Assembly: GCA_002914845.1 (NCBI GenBank)
Contig: JXTC01000035.1
Location: 1,284,901 to 1,348,900 of the forward strand
Length of the DNA stretch: 64,000 bases
From: Trema orientale
Lineage: Eukaryota; Streptophyta; Magnoliopsida; Rosales; Cannabaceae
Direction of reading: 5' to 3'
In this document: piece by piece, positions 1 through 11,769 of the stretch
How positions within the stretch are numbered: position 1 is the stretch's first letter
Layout of the letters: the number at the start of each line of letters is the position of its first letter
Notes under the pieces: generated by a model
What the model was told of the DNA's origin: nothing
What the model saw: only the letters and a program-made list of their open reading frames with translations
The model's database searches: none
Program-made: the position numbers and the translations under genes

Positions 1-229
1 AACAAAAGGTTTTTTTTTTTATAATCTTTCTTTCATTCATCAGTGTGCCAATACAAGTTATACAATACTCTATTTATAGGACAAGGATGATGAACGAATA
101 AAAAGGAAAATATCAACTTAAAAATCATTAATTTATGAAGTTTAGAGGAATCAAGAGGTGACATCCATAATTACTAATAGTCTATTAACATATATCAAAA
201 TTTCCAATTAATTAAAGACCATAAATTAT
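1..229. other. Left flank of the retrotransposon insertion
   Basis: AT-rich sequence with no coding potential that I can see. Its last five bases, ATTAT at 225-229, are repeated at 12446-12450 and form the target-site duplication of the retrotransposon. Confidence 0.7.
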
Positions 230-918
230 TGTGGGACCCGCTTTTAGAACGTGCGCCACGTGGACGTCCCGGCGGCAAGGAACGAAACTGGGAACAATCA
301 ACTGACACGTGGGTAGAAAAAAACCGCCTGGGAACCACAAGTGCTTCACATGACAATATTTAGGCCACACTGTCGAAGCGGGTCGAAGCAGGGTCCGTCC
401 AGATTCGGGATGGGCCCGGCCCAACCAGACCCTTGTCCCGACAGCTGGGGGTCAGGAGCCTCAAGGGCTTTCCGTTAAAAGACCCTCGGGGGCAACGCAT
501 AGTTCCAGACCCAGACAAGGCATTTAATGCGATACTGGGTAGGTGTGCGTATTGATTGCATTCCCCTGGGAGGGCGGCGGAACTGTAGACGCTGCTCCAT
601 GTCAGGACTCATGTCGAAGCTGGCAACAGGGAACAAATCGTACCAATCTTAGCCCGTGATTTCGAGAGCGAGCTACGGCGCGGGAAAGGAAACCTCGGAA
701 TTGGATCCCTATTTCAGAGGTATAAGTATCGCCCGCACTGGAATAAGCAAGTAAGTAATTTTATCCACTCACTGCTATCTCTTTTAGGACCGATATCTGA
801 CTTAAGCATCGGAGAGTATTTGCAGGTACCCCCCCCCCAGCTCCTCCGATCCTTCCAGATATTGGACACAGTCAGAGATAGCGAAACACGTAGACAGTTG
901 GTGAAAACCGTCCCAACA
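230..918 (+). repeat. 5' long terminal repeat
   Basis: A 689-bp direct repeat of 11770-12445, beginning TGTGGGACCC and ending CCCAACA. It is longer than the 3' copy because of a longer C-run near 831 and an 8-bp extra segment near 880. A TATA-like box sits at 721-728. The primer-binding site begins three bases after its end. Confidence 0.95.
721..728 (+). promoter_or_regulatory. Probable TATA box of the LTR promoter
   Basis: TATAAGTA lies about 200 bp before the LTR end in an otherwise GC-rich stretch. It is conserved in the 3' LTR (around 12261), as expected for the promoter of the genomic RNA. The role is inferred from sequence and position only. Confidence 0.5.
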
Positions 919-921
919 GTT

Positions 922-939
922 TGGCGCCGTTTGTGGGAA
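922..939 (+). other. Primer-binding site, tRNA-Asp-like
   Basis: TGGCGCCGT at 922-930, just inside the 5' LTR, is complementary to the 3' end of plant tRNA-Asp (...ACGGCGCCA). The following bases match less well. This is the expected site for priming minus-strand DNA synthesis, and tRNA-Asp-type sites are common in Tat and Athila elements. Confidence 0.75.
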
Positions 940-992
940 AGTGAGTGAAAACTTTGCAACTCCTTCTCGAACAAAAAGCCATACGATCGCAA

Positions 993-3900
993 ATGGCACC
1001 ATCAAGAATGACGATAAGAAGCGCTCGCCCCGAGGTGGAAGAAAGATCCCAAGAAGAGCGGCCTAGCATGGAACAGAAGTTGGATCAGATGCTCGCCGCT
1101 CTAACGGAAGCGAGCAAGAAGGTGGAGATGGCCCACCAGGCCGTCGTGGGGCTAAGAGAAGAAGTCGCAGCAATCCGCAAAGACAATGTGCGCCTGGAAG
1201 GGCTGCTAGGCAGTGAAGCAAGGAGCGAGTGCCGAGACGATTTCGACGAAGATGTCCAACAAGAGGCTCGGAGGCAGCATAGCCTGTCCGGTGGGGGATA
1301 CCCTGCCCCCTCCGAACCGGCAATGCGGGAGGAGCAACAAAGCCACACGAAGCCTCCCCAGGTGGGTGGAATGACGGACAGACAACGCCCTAGAGGCCCT
1401 GAAGATCCGTTCCCAGACTGGAAGTGAGAAATGATGGCGGAACTGGGTCGGCGACTCGGCGCCCATCACGGCCAAACTCCTGCCGACTTGGCAGAGCAGG
1501 CCATGCATGGGATCAACCGAACGGCTTTCGCTGATTGGATTCAATCGGAACCCAAACCGAAGGACTTCACGACTCCAACCATCAAGCCATTCGAAGGAAA
1601 GACCGACCCCCTCGACCACATATATCAATTCCAGCAGAAGATGGCCCTGGAGACCAGGAACGAAGCAGTAATCTGCAAAGTTTTCTCCACTACCCTGGAG
1701 GGGCCTGCCCTGTTGTGGTTCAGGCAGCTCCCCGAACGCTCCATAAACGGATTCGAAGACTTTTGCAAGATGTTCCTGAAGCAATACGCGGGTGCCAGAA
1801 GGCAGCAAAAGATGATGCGAGACCTGGACCGAATGGAGCAGTCCGCGACCGAGTCCCCGAGGGACTATCTGTCTCATTTCTTGGACATGATGTCCCTGAT
1901 ACACGACGCCGACACTGTCCAAGCGGCGAGCTCTTTCGTCAGAGGACTTCAATTGGGTTCGATGTTGTCTGACCACTTACTCCTGAATTTGCCGTACGAC
2001 ATGGCCGACGTCCAGGTGAAGTCCGAAGGGGTCTTCCGAGTGCTGGAAAGCCACCAGAGAGCGCCCAAAGCTTCGGCAGCGATCACAACCGCGCCGGCAC
2101 AGACCCCAATGACCCAGGGAGCGAAGAGACCCGCACCGGCCCAAACGACGACGCCGAAGGCATTCCCTGGGCAGGCGGACCTGGAGGCTGGTAAGAAGAG
2201 AAAGACGTTCAGAGAGCCGCTGCCGAAGTTCAAGCTCAACACGACGATCGACATTATCTTCCTCCAAAACAAAGATAAGGGTATTTTCAAAGACCCTCCA
2301 AAGTCCAGCGTCCCCGACCACATGAAGAACAATAATAGGTACTGCCAGTTTCATAGGGACCATAGGCATGATACTGTTCACTGCCGTAACTTTTACGTGC
2401 AGGTAATGATGGCAATCCAAGCAGGCAGACTGAAACAATACGTGAAGACGGACGGGCAAGCCAAAAAGGACACTGCTGGGCAAGACAAGGGGAAGCAGAC
2501 CCTGGCCTCGGAATCGGGACAGCAGGCCCTAAGGATCGTGCCGATGATCGTGGGCAGACTAGAGCCCAGCCAGGGTCGGGAAGAGAGAGACAATACCCAC
2601 AAGAGGACCGAAGAGAGGGTGAAACGCTTGAGAAGTCTGGGTCACTTCGTGAACCACTTGGCAACGGAGCAAGCTCACACCTCGGCCGTCCCTATTGCTT
2701 TCACCCAGCAAGACCTAGCCACAGTGCGCCTGCCTCACGACGACCCGCTAGTGGTCAAGCTACAGATCGACTCTTCAATGGTAGGAAGAGTCCTGATTAA
2801 TGGGGGTAGCAGCGTTGACGTCTTATTCCTCAGCACCCTCGAAAACATGGGTCTGAACCGAAGCATGCTGAGGCTGACCTACCAACCGCTGTTCGCTTTC
2901 GACAGCAACAGGGTCAGCCTACTAAGGGTCGTGATGTTGAAGGTCTATGCCGCAGACAGAAGCCTGGATGTCGATTTTGTCATTGTCGATTGCCAATCCT
3001 CGTTCAACGCCATCATGGGGAGGGGTTGGATCCACGCCATGCATGGGGTCGCGTTCACCCTCCATTAGGCCCTGAGATGCCAATCGACAGACGGAACCTA
3101 CACAATAGACGTCAAGGGAGACCAGACCTCCACTAGGAAGTGTTTTTCAATCGCCTTAGAAGGCCCCGCGGCGGGCGTGGCCGTCCTAACGGGAGACAAA
3201 TAGCAGTCAAAGGACCGTCTGCCAGCATACATGAAACGGATCAAAGATGAGTCCGACAGACCAGACACCACGATAGAAGAGCTGGTAGTGGTCCCTTTGA
3301 AGACGTCGGAGCCAGAAAAGACGGTCCTGGTCGGAGCTCTGCTGTCTGATTCGGAGAGGGACAACCTGGTGGAGTTCCTCCGGCAAAATGGGGATGTGTT
3401 CGCGTGGACTCATAACGACATACCCAGCATAAACCCCGAGCTTGCTTGTCACCGCCTTAATATAGACCCCAATTACCCTCCAGTCAGGCAGAAACCTAGG
3501 AGGTTCGTGCCGGAGAAGAACAGAGCCATCAACAAAGAGGTCGAGAAGCTGTTAGAAAATGGCCTCATCATGGAATGCACATACCCCCGCTGGGTCTCCA
3601 ACCCAGTAGTGGTGAAGAAGAAAAATGGAGACGATCGGACTTGCATCGACTTCACAAATCTGAACAAGGCTTGCCCGAAAGACAGCTTTCAGCTGCCAAA
3701 GATCGATCAGATGGTCGACGCGACGACGGGATTTAGTAGAATGAACTTTCTGGACGCTTACTCTAGGTATAATCAGATCCCTCTGTTCGAAAAGGACCAG
3801 ATCCATACGGCCTTTATCACAGAATGGGGTCTGTATTGCTACAAACGCATGCCCTTCGGTTTGAAGAACGCAGGGGCAACCTATCAGAGGCTCATGAACA

Positions 3901-5381
3901 AAATGTTCGCTGGCCTCTTGGGGAGGACGATGGAGGTATACATCGACGACATGGTGGTGAAAAGCAAGGAAGTTTCAGACTACCTAAGCCACCTCGCCGA
4001 GTGCTTCCAAGTCCTAAGGCATTACCAAATACGCCTGAACCCCAAGAAGTGCGCTTTCGGGGTGTCATCTGGTCAGTTCCTGGGGCACATCGTAAGCAAG
4101 AGGGGAATCGAAGCCAGTCCAACTCAGCTTTCTTCGATCGCGAATGAACACAAGCCCTCGATCGTCAGGGAAGTCCAGCGCTTGACTGGAAAGATAGCAG
4201 CGCTCAGCCGATTTGTCTCTCGGATGTCGGACCGGTGCAAGCCTTTCTTCCAATCCATAAGGAAAAGTTCCTCATTCACCTGGGGGGAAGAACAAGACGT
4301 GGCGTTGGCAGATTTCAAATGGTACCTCAGCCACCCACCTATCCTAACCTCCCCAGCAGAGGGACAACGCCTATATGCGTACCTGGCAGTGTCCGAGATA
4401 GTGGTCAGTGCAGTACTGTTCATTGAAGAGGAGGGCAGGCAGAAGCCGGTGTTCTACACGAGCCGCATGCTCCTAGACGCAGAGACTCGATACAGCACGG
4501 CAGAGAAACTGGTCCTCGCACTGGTCAATGCCAAGAAAAAATTGAGGCAGTATTTCGAAGCGCACCCCATCACGGTCTACACAGACTTCCCCGTTCGACA
4601 GATCCTGGCTAAACCGAATTTGTCAGGTTGACTTACCAAATGGGCTGTCGAGTTGGGGACCTATGACATCGATTACCAACCCCGAACGACGAAAAAGTGT
4701 CAGGTCGTGGCGGATTTCCTAGTGGAGATTCAATCCTTTGATGGATCGCATAATCAACCACAAACACTGCCACCATCAGACCCCTCGGTCTGGACCCTCT
4801 ACACCGACGGGTCTACTAACGTTTCGGGGTCAGGCATCGGAATAGTTCTGCAGACCCCAGCAGGCCTCAAGGTGGAAAAAGCCATCAGACTTGGTTTCCA
4901 GGCAACGAACAATGAGGCGGAGTACGAGGCGCTACTCCAAGGTCTCGAGCTTGCCCTGCACTTCGGAGTAAAGAACATCTCGGTGAAAACTGACTCGCAA
5001 TTAATCGCGGAACAGGTTGTGGGAAACTTCGAAGTGAATGAACCAAGGCTGCACAGGTACTTCTCTAAGGTGATGGGGGCAAAAGCTCGTTTCGATACGT
5101 TTACCATCGAGCAAATACCCAGGGAGATAAACCAGATGGCCGACGGGCTGGCCAAAAGTGCCTCAACAGGGGGTACAACCGAGTACACAGAAATCTTGAT
5201 GGAAAATGAATATGCGGCGAACCCCATGGAGAACCCCGCATACCACGTATTCACAACCACCTCCGAGGAAGCATCCTGGATGAAACCCATCACGCAGTAC
5301 CTGACGACGGGAGAGCTCCCACCAGACCCTCGAGAAGCCCGTTCGATCAGGCTGAAGTCCGCCCAGTACTCCATGGTATAG
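993..5381 (+). pseudogene. Retrotransposon Gag-protease-RT-RNase H-aRNase H polyprotein, broken by stops
   Basis: One reading frame runs from ATG 993 to 5381, interrupted by TGA 1425, TAG 3066, TAG 3201 and TGA 4629, ending at TAG 5379 where the frame shifts. Gag has a coiled N-terminus, a retrotransposon-gag core (about 1590-2060) and a Cys/His knuckle-like stretch starting YCQFHRDHRHDTVHC (about 2340). The protease would contain a D-G-S-type site, but the catalytic Asp codon reads Asn (AAT, 2799-2801). RT includes MPFGLKNAGATYQ and an intact YIDD at 3939-3950. The connection RNase H ends near 4730. A second RNase H starts at LYTDGS (about 4798), diagnostic of Tat elements. Each stop is one C-to-T or G-to-A change from a likely sense codon. 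Domain identities are firm; the ancestral codons are inferred. Confidence 0.9.
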
Positions 5382-6489
5382 AAGGTCCACCATAGGACCA
5401 ATGCTGAGATGCATAGGCCCCACAGAGGCCCAGAGACTGATGGAGGAGATCCACGAAGGGGTCTGCGGCAACCATTCTGGAGGGCGGAGCCTCGCCCACA
5501 GGGCCTTGACAGCTGGATATTTCTGGCCTTACATGATGACCGAGGTAGCCCAGTTCGTTAAGAAGTGTGACAAATGCCAGAGGTTCGCCCCCTTAAAACA
5601 TCAACCAGCGGAGGAGCTCCACTCTAACATCACTCCATGGCCCTTCGCAAAATGGGATCTGGACATCGTCAGAGAACTCCCTAGAAGCCCAGGCGGCAAG
5701 AGGTACGTTCTGTTGGCCACTGACTACTTCACCAAATGGGTAGAGGCAGAGGCCTACACAACCGTTAACAAAGCGGACACGATCAATTTTATTTGGAAGA
5801 ACATAATCTGCCGATACGGAATCCCGCAGGAAGTACATGCCGACCATGGTACTTAATTCCAGAACGCCAAACTCAAGGAATTGTGTGACCTATATGGCAT
5901 AAAGTTCAGTTCTTCGTCAGTGAGCTATCCCTAAGGAAATGACCAGGCCGAAGCGACGAATAAAGCTATCTTCGGCAACATCAAGAAGAACCTGCAGGAA
6001 GCCATAGGGAAGTGGTTGGAGGAACTTCCAGCCGTCGTATGGGCTCACAGAACCACTGAACGCAGGTCAACTGGGAGAACCCCCTTTACCATGGTGTATG
6101 GGTCAGAGGCTGTGATCCCAACCGAGATCGGCCTCCCGACCCTACGCTCGAAAGTAGCGGAAGACACCCCGCTGAACGAACAGCAGCTCGGCCATAACAC
6201 AGACCTCCTTGAGGAGACGAGGAACGTGGCTCTGATTCACTTAGCTTTCTACCATCAACGAGCCAAGACTTATTTCGCGAAGAAGGTCAATGCTCGTAGG
6301 TTCAGCGCCGGGGACTGAGTCTTGAAAGCCAAAGCTGGAAACTCATCAAAGCTAGATCCAAACTGGGTCGGACCTTACGAAATTGTCAAAGCACTAGACT
6401 GCGGCGCGTACGTCCTGAGGGAACTCAAGACGGGTAGAACTATACCCAACACATGGAATGCTCAGCACCTGAAGAGGTATTATGTATAA
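5380..6489 (+). pseudogene. Retrotransposon integrase, frameshifted from the upstream pol frame and interrupted
   Basis: The frame changes by one at about 5379, probably from a small deletion between RNase H and integrase. The zinc-binding segment is clear: His...His (HEGVCGNH) followed by CDKC at about 5569-5580. The catalytic core follows (KWDLDIV, then HADHGT, then QAEATNK). TAA 5854 and TAA 5932 interrupt the core, probably from Gln codons, and TGA 6316 replaces the Trp of the usual GDW motif. The C-terminal part reads on to TAA 6487-6489. It would splice the cDNA into host DNA, but this copy cannot encode an intact enzyme. Confidence 0.88.
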
Positions 6490-6582
6490 ATCATTTGTAA
6501 AAATTCTTCCTTTTATAATGAGCAGATCCACTTTGATACAGATCAAACTATTCGATAACAAATCCATTGCCCGCTTGGGTCT

Positions 6583-7197
6583 AAGCTGTGCAGTAACATT
6601 CTTGCCAGCAGACCCCGACCTAAGATCGTACTATGGGGCCAAACGTCGAGCAATGAAACATTTGCCGGTGACCCGAGAAAAACGTACGAAGGGGATTAAG
6701 CTGTGCAATAACATTCTTACCAGCAGACCCCGACCTAAGATCGTACTATGGGGCCAAATGTCGAGCAATGAAACATTTGCCGGCGACCCGAGAAAAACGT
6801 ACGAAAGGGATTAAGCTGTGCAATAACATTCTTGCCAGCAGACCCCGACCTAAGATCGTACTATAGGGCCAAATGTCGAGCAATGAAATATTTACCGGCG
6901 ACCCGAGAAAAATGTACGAAGGGAATTAAGCTGTGCAATAACATTCTTGCCAGCAGACCCCGACCTAAAAAAGTACTATGGGACTAAACGTCGAGCAATG
7001 AAACATTTGCCGGCAGCCCGAGAAAAACGTACGAAGGGGATTAAGCTGTGCAATAACATTCTTGCCAGCAGACCCCGACCTAAAAAAGTACTATGGGACT
7101 AAATGTCGAGCAATGAAACATTTGCCGGCAGCCCGAGAAAAACGTACGAAAGGGATTAAGCTGTGCAACAACATTCTTGCCAGCAGACCTCAACCTG
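6583..7197 (+). repeat. Tandem array, 115-bp unit, five full copies plus a partial sixth
   Basis: Units beginning AAGCTGTGCA start at 6583, 6698, 6813, 6928, 7043 and 7158, an exact 115-bp spacing. Copies are nearly identical; some carry AAGATCG and others AAAAAAG after GACCTA. Because 115 is not a multiple of three the array is not coding, and the short ORFs across it are repeats in shifting frames. It lies directly after the integrase stop. Tandem repeats in this region are known from Ogre and other Tat elements. Confidence 0.95.
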
Positions 7198-7266
7198 GGG
7201 TTCTACTGTGGTTCGCCTGTTGGAAGCAGAACCATGTCAACACCCAGCAAACGGCGCGAAAGGTCT

Positions 7267-7411
7267 GCCCGTTGGAAGCAGACCCCATTCGATCTGCCCG
7301 TTGGAAGCAGACCTCATTGGGTCTGCCCGCTGAAAGAAGGCCTCATTGGATCTGCCCGTTGGAAGCAGACCTCGTTGGACCCGCCCGTTGGAAACAGACC
7401 CACGCAAAAAA
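7267..7411 (+). repeat. Tandem array, 29-bp unit (GCCCGTTGGAAGCAGACC core), five copies
   Basis: Core copies start at 7267, 7296, 7325, 7354 and 7383, exactly 29 bp apart, with a related outlier at 7215. The first few bases of each unit vary. The array follows the 115-bp array after about 70 bp. No leader, unique spacers or cas genes are present, so it is a minisatellite. Confidence 0.9.
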
Positions 7412-8077
7412 GAAGAGACAAATAACAGTCGGGAATCACCAAAAAGAAAAAGGAGAAACAGAACCAACAGCTGTTATTAATAATTGTATTACAGATTACA
7501 AAGCGGGTCCCACAGTCCTTATTTATTAGCAGGCCTTGGGCGAAGGTGCAGAGACACGTCGGAACGATAGCGCCCAGTCTGTTCCCGATACGAGCCGAGC
7601 CCAGGCCTTCTCCTCTGCAGCGACGGGTCTAAGCAAGAATTGACCATCCCTTACAGTTGACTCCTAGCACGATCCCACTTGGGGTCGGAGAAATCCAACC
7701 ACACATGCGGATCGAACTTTGTCAAAGACAAATCACAGCAGCGATTACATATCTTCAGCACTGGAAGAGCCATAGCTCACATCCGAATTTCTTGAGTTAA
7801 TGCTATTAATCATAGCACGGAGAGGGTTTACTAACAACTCCAAATCATATACGATTGGGCCAGACCCGGAAGTCGGCCGAACCGCCGACAGGGGAATGGC
7901 ATCGTATATGATGCCCGACCCTGACCACATACAAAAAAAAAAAACTCAACCTCAAAATAGGGCGAATGTATTTATTTTATTATTCAAAGTTGAAGATTAC
8001 AAAGCAGGATTGCAGAAGGGGCGGGCAGCACCCTATACGAGCCCTACTTCTACATATGTACAGAGGAGCAGGCACCC
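7412..8077. other. Retrotransposon spacer between tandem arrays and antisense gene
   Basis: No coding region recognised. A 12-bp inverted repeat (ATCATATACGAT near 7845 and ATCGTATATGAT near 7902) flanks a GC-rich centre. If the antisense gene is transcribed, its 3' untranslated region would lie in the 3' part of this stretch. No terminator can be assigned. Confidence 0.5.
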
Positions 8078-11000
8078 TTATTTACCTCCGCTGGAGGAAG
8101 GAACGCCGGCTTCGGCACCCGGATCGGCTTCGGCCTGAGACGGCATCTCGGATTCGGACTCACTGGAGAGCACTATGACAACTGACCCCGGTGATGTACC
8201 GACACCCGGCTGGCTCGCGGTTGGCTCCTTCTGACCCACGACGGGGACCAGTTCTTTGCCGACGAAGGCAGATGCAGAGGGCTCACCCTTCTCATCGTCG
8301 AGCATCTTTAATACGTCAGCAGGGTTTGTGATATTAATCTCATCCCCCAGCTGTTGCATGTAGTACCCGACAGAATAGTGGTCCCTCTCGACGCCCTTCT
8401 GCTCGTCGAACTGGTCTGGCATCACCACATCTGGATGACCTTCATATTCTCGGTTTTTCCAGCCAGACCTGTAACTTTTAGCAGAAAGGACATCCACCTG
8501 CCTTTGGTACCTCTTTTTCAGCTTCTCAGCATCCGCCAGCCTGTCTCTCAACACTGCCAGCCTGAGCTCCGCCTGGCGCTGCGACAAATCACCCAAAAGG
8601 TTATTAATACCGGCTAGCTCTTCGCGATGCAAACGGGTCAGCTCAACGTGAGATTTCAGTAACTCATAATGCTCCAAGTGCAGGTGGCTGATTACCTCAT
8701 TAGATCGGTCGAGTCTGCGTTGCAGAGATTGAGCCTCTAGCTTTGCCTTCGCCTCAGCCTTCCTGGCTTCCTTGGCATCATCGAGGGCGCCGTCCCGGGC
8801 TACGACGGCGAGCCCCATCTCAGCTATTGCGTTCAGCCGCTCCTGCTCCTTCAGTGCGGCCTCAGCCCGGGCCAGACCCACAAGTTCGGCCTGAGCACGG
8901 AGGCCAGGAACCTCAGCTTCTAGAGACTTGAGCTTCCCCTCCGTATCCGCCAACTTGCCGGTCAGCTCTTCACGACCGGTCCTCTCGACGCTCAGAGTAT
9001 GAGCCACCGCCGTGCTGACCCGAGCCTCCTCCAGGCTCCTGAACAGATCGAAGTCGGCCCTAACTGCCTTCAGGGCGACCGCGCTCTGTTCTGCTGCCAC
9101 AGTCTTCACGTCCAGCTGCCTTGTCAGCTCCGCCACTTGCGACGCATAAAACGACTGGACAGCGGCCAACTACAGAATGCAAAACCAGAAACTCAGTCAT
9201 CATCAAACATGCCGCAGCTATGAAAATGACGACCTGACAAACCCACACCTGTGCGAGGCTGCGACTGGCAACAGCATCCACGTTCCCCAGGGACAGGGGC
9301 TCCAGCTCCAGCTCAGCGGCCGAATCGCTTCCCCGGGTACCGTCCGTGCCTGAGGAGCGCGCTTCCACCCCGCCAAGGGGGAGAGCTCCGCTCACTGCCT
9401 GCGACACTTCAACAGCACCTCCTGATACTGCTGAACTGGGGGGGATGGGGGCAGCGGAGGACGGTGACAGTGCATAACGAGCCGATGCATCATCAGCAGC
9501 AACCAGGACAGTTACCGCTTCAGCAGCTCCGCCGACCACCTGCGGAGCAGACCCGCCAGTTTGTGATTTTTCGGTCTTCTCTTGACCAGGGCGTCCAGAA
9601 GGCCCACTGCGAGCAGACCTCCTCCTCCTCAAGACGGTCAAGGTGGCCCCGTCGTCGCCTTCGCTGCTCGAAGGGGAAGCGGCCTTGCCTTTCTTCACCA
9701 ACGGACCCTCTTCCCCTCCAGACGGGTCAGCTTCGCGACCCCGTTTCAAGGAGACTGGCGGAAGGGAGGATAGACGAGACTTGAGTCTAGGGACTCCTCC
9801 ACTCAAGTCCGCGATCTCTCCTCAAGGGCGCGCAGAGCCAGAACCCACGATCTCTTCTATAGGGTGCACGGAACCAGAACCCGCGATCTCTTCTCGAGAA
9901 CACGCAGAACCAGACCCCTTGGTGACCCCCGATTCGGCTTCAACGGGAGGAGAGTCTGAAGTAGCAGCCTCCTTGGGCCGACCCGAAGACAGCCCGCTGC
10001 CATACTCGATCCGCACGGCAGGCGTCTCCCGAGCCTTGGGCTCACCCGTCCCCGGAAGAAGCACCACGGGAGTGTCGCCCTCGGACACGAACACACCCTC
10101 CAACTCGTCCTCCCGGTCTGTTTTTCGGGTGACAAATCCGGGACCCCCAAACTCGTCATCGGAATACACAACCAAACGCCGACCGGCGGGGACCTTGGGC
10201 CTGGCCCGGTGGACAGCGGCACCTCCTCTGGCCGGAGATGGGCCTGCTGAAGGTCCAGCACCTGAACCTGCAAACAAAAGGAATGCGACGCAGCTAGAAG
10301 GATGACCCATACCCGAATAGTGGAGCCTCGCGGCGAGCAGATAAGGTTACCTTTAGCTCCCTTGGGGGCAGGTGCCTCAGCGGCACGGAGCCGCTCGCAT
10401 TCTCCGGCCATGAACACCAGGACCTCCTCCAGCTCGAGCCTGGTCGGCTCCACCAAGTCGTCAGACCCCGCCGCCTAGTTCGAGGCCACGACCTGACGCC
10501 CGACCATCGTGATGCGGTTCTGCTCGTCACGGCGAAACCGATTTAGGGCGGTGGCATCAAGGCGGCTCCAGAGATGCTTAGTGATCACCCAAGAGTCGAG
10601 TGGGAAAGGGAGATACAGGACCGCCCTCGGTATCAGATTCATCATCTGAGGGCCCAGCACAGCCTGTATATGGCGGCACTCCTCGGTCGACCCGAAAATG
10701 ATGATCCCCTCCAGCTCCTGCAGCCGCCCCACCGACAGCCGCGGCTCAAACCTGCTATCGTCCGTCATGCCTGCACGATAACAAAGGTCAGGAGACAGGG
10801 GAATGTTCAGACCTAAGGAAAAGAGAGCACCCAGAGACTTACTGTGGGAAAACGACGAGGGAATCGAGAAATGCTCCTCGCTCACCCAAGGAGAGCACCA
10901 CGCCCCTCCAACCGCATACAGCCTGGAGTGGGAGTCCCACTGCTTGTCACTCCTCGGCAGACCCCAGAAAATGTGACGCCCCGGGAGCGGTTGGAGGTAA

Positions 11001-11398
11001 AACGTGGGATAGGAGCTCCTCTTGGGGATGATGGTCAACTTGTAAGCATAGAAGACCACCTCCAAGCCAATCTGGATGTTGAGGAGGATAGACAGGGCAG
11101 AGAGCCCCATCAAGATCATGATCCCTTTAGCGTTGAGTTGCATCGGATGGATCCTGGTGAGGCTGAAGAACTGGTGGACGAGAGGGGGGAACGGGAACCG
11201 CAGCCACTCCAAGTGCTTCCTCCCTAGCACAATGGAGCCCTCGGGGGCAGAGGCACAGAGGTACCAATCAGCCGGCCCCTCAACCCTTTGCAGGGTAACC
11301 CCTCCAGGAAAGCAGAGCTGCCTCCTCAGCGAGGAGAGCTCGGAGTCGGCGACTGGAAGGAGCATCTGAGTCTGATTTGAGGCCATCCCTTTAGACAT
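8078..11398 (-). pseudogene. Antisense retrotransposon gene (aORF), Transposase_28-like N-terminus plus coiled coil, four exons, two stops
   Basis: A gene opposite to gag-pol between pol and the 3' LTR. Proposed exons (minus strand) are 11398-10843, 10770-10351, 10267-9249 and 9169-8078. The introns (72, 83 and 79 nt) start GTAAGT, GTAACC and GTGTGG and end in AG. Exon lengths sum to 3087 nt in one frame, a protein of about 1028 residues. Exons 1-2 resemble the 'putative gypsy type transposon' family (Pfam Transposase_28), as in FPPLVHQFF followed by LNAKGIMILMGL. Exon 3 is low-complexity, acidic and Ser/Gly-rich, and includes two EEI[AV]GSGS repeats. Exon 4 is a long Ala/Glu/Leu coiled coil ending in an acidic tail. 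In-frame TAG (10475-10477) and TGA (9822-9824) break it. Its function is unknown; such ORFs are known in Tat elements. The exon model is my inference. Confidence 0.72.
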
Positions 11399-11533
11399 CG
11401 TCGGAGAATCGAAAGTTCAAAGGCGGAAGAGAGCCGAAAACCCTAAATCCGAAAGGGGAAGAAATTTCTAAGAGGAAAGAAAATCTGCACTTGATGAATT
11501 TTGGTAAAGTGAAAAATAAGCTCGGGCCTTGCT

Positions 11534-11541
11534 CTTATAGA
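11534..11541 (-). promoter_or_regulatory. Candidate TATA box for the antisense gene
   Basis: Read on the minus strand this is CTATAAGA, about 135 bp upstream of the antisense ATG at 11398. Position and sequence suit a TATA box, which would give the antisense gene its own promoter. No other support is available here. Confidence 0.4.
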
Positions 11542-11753
11542 GAAGGAACTGGAAGGACACTGAGGAAGAAAAACCGTGCGGTGGGGGCCCAAAGCATTTC
11601 AAAATTCAAAATTTTGGAAAAAACTTAATGAAGGCCAGCACGCCCTAACATCGGTAACTTGCGAATAGAGGAGATAGTGGCCCACGTGTAACCTCCGTAT
11701 TCGCGGACCGAAGTAATGATTTCCCCATTTAATGGCTGCAGACCCATCAAACA

Positions 11754-11769
11754 GGGAAATGGGGGCAGT
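11754..11769 (+). other. Polypurine tract
   Basis: A purine-rich run (GGGAAATGGGGGCAG) directly precedes the 3' LTR start at 11770. This is where plus-strand DNA synthesis is normally primed. Confidence 0.75.

Noticed and set aside
7267-7411. Regular 29-bp repeats as a CRISPR array
   Set aside because: The repeats are adjacent with no unique spacers, and the setting is a plant retrotransposon. It is a minisatellite.
6482-7529. ORFs across the 115-bp and 29-bp arrays
   Set aside because: The frame shifts by one each 115-bp unit and the peptides only repeat the array; no protein family fits.
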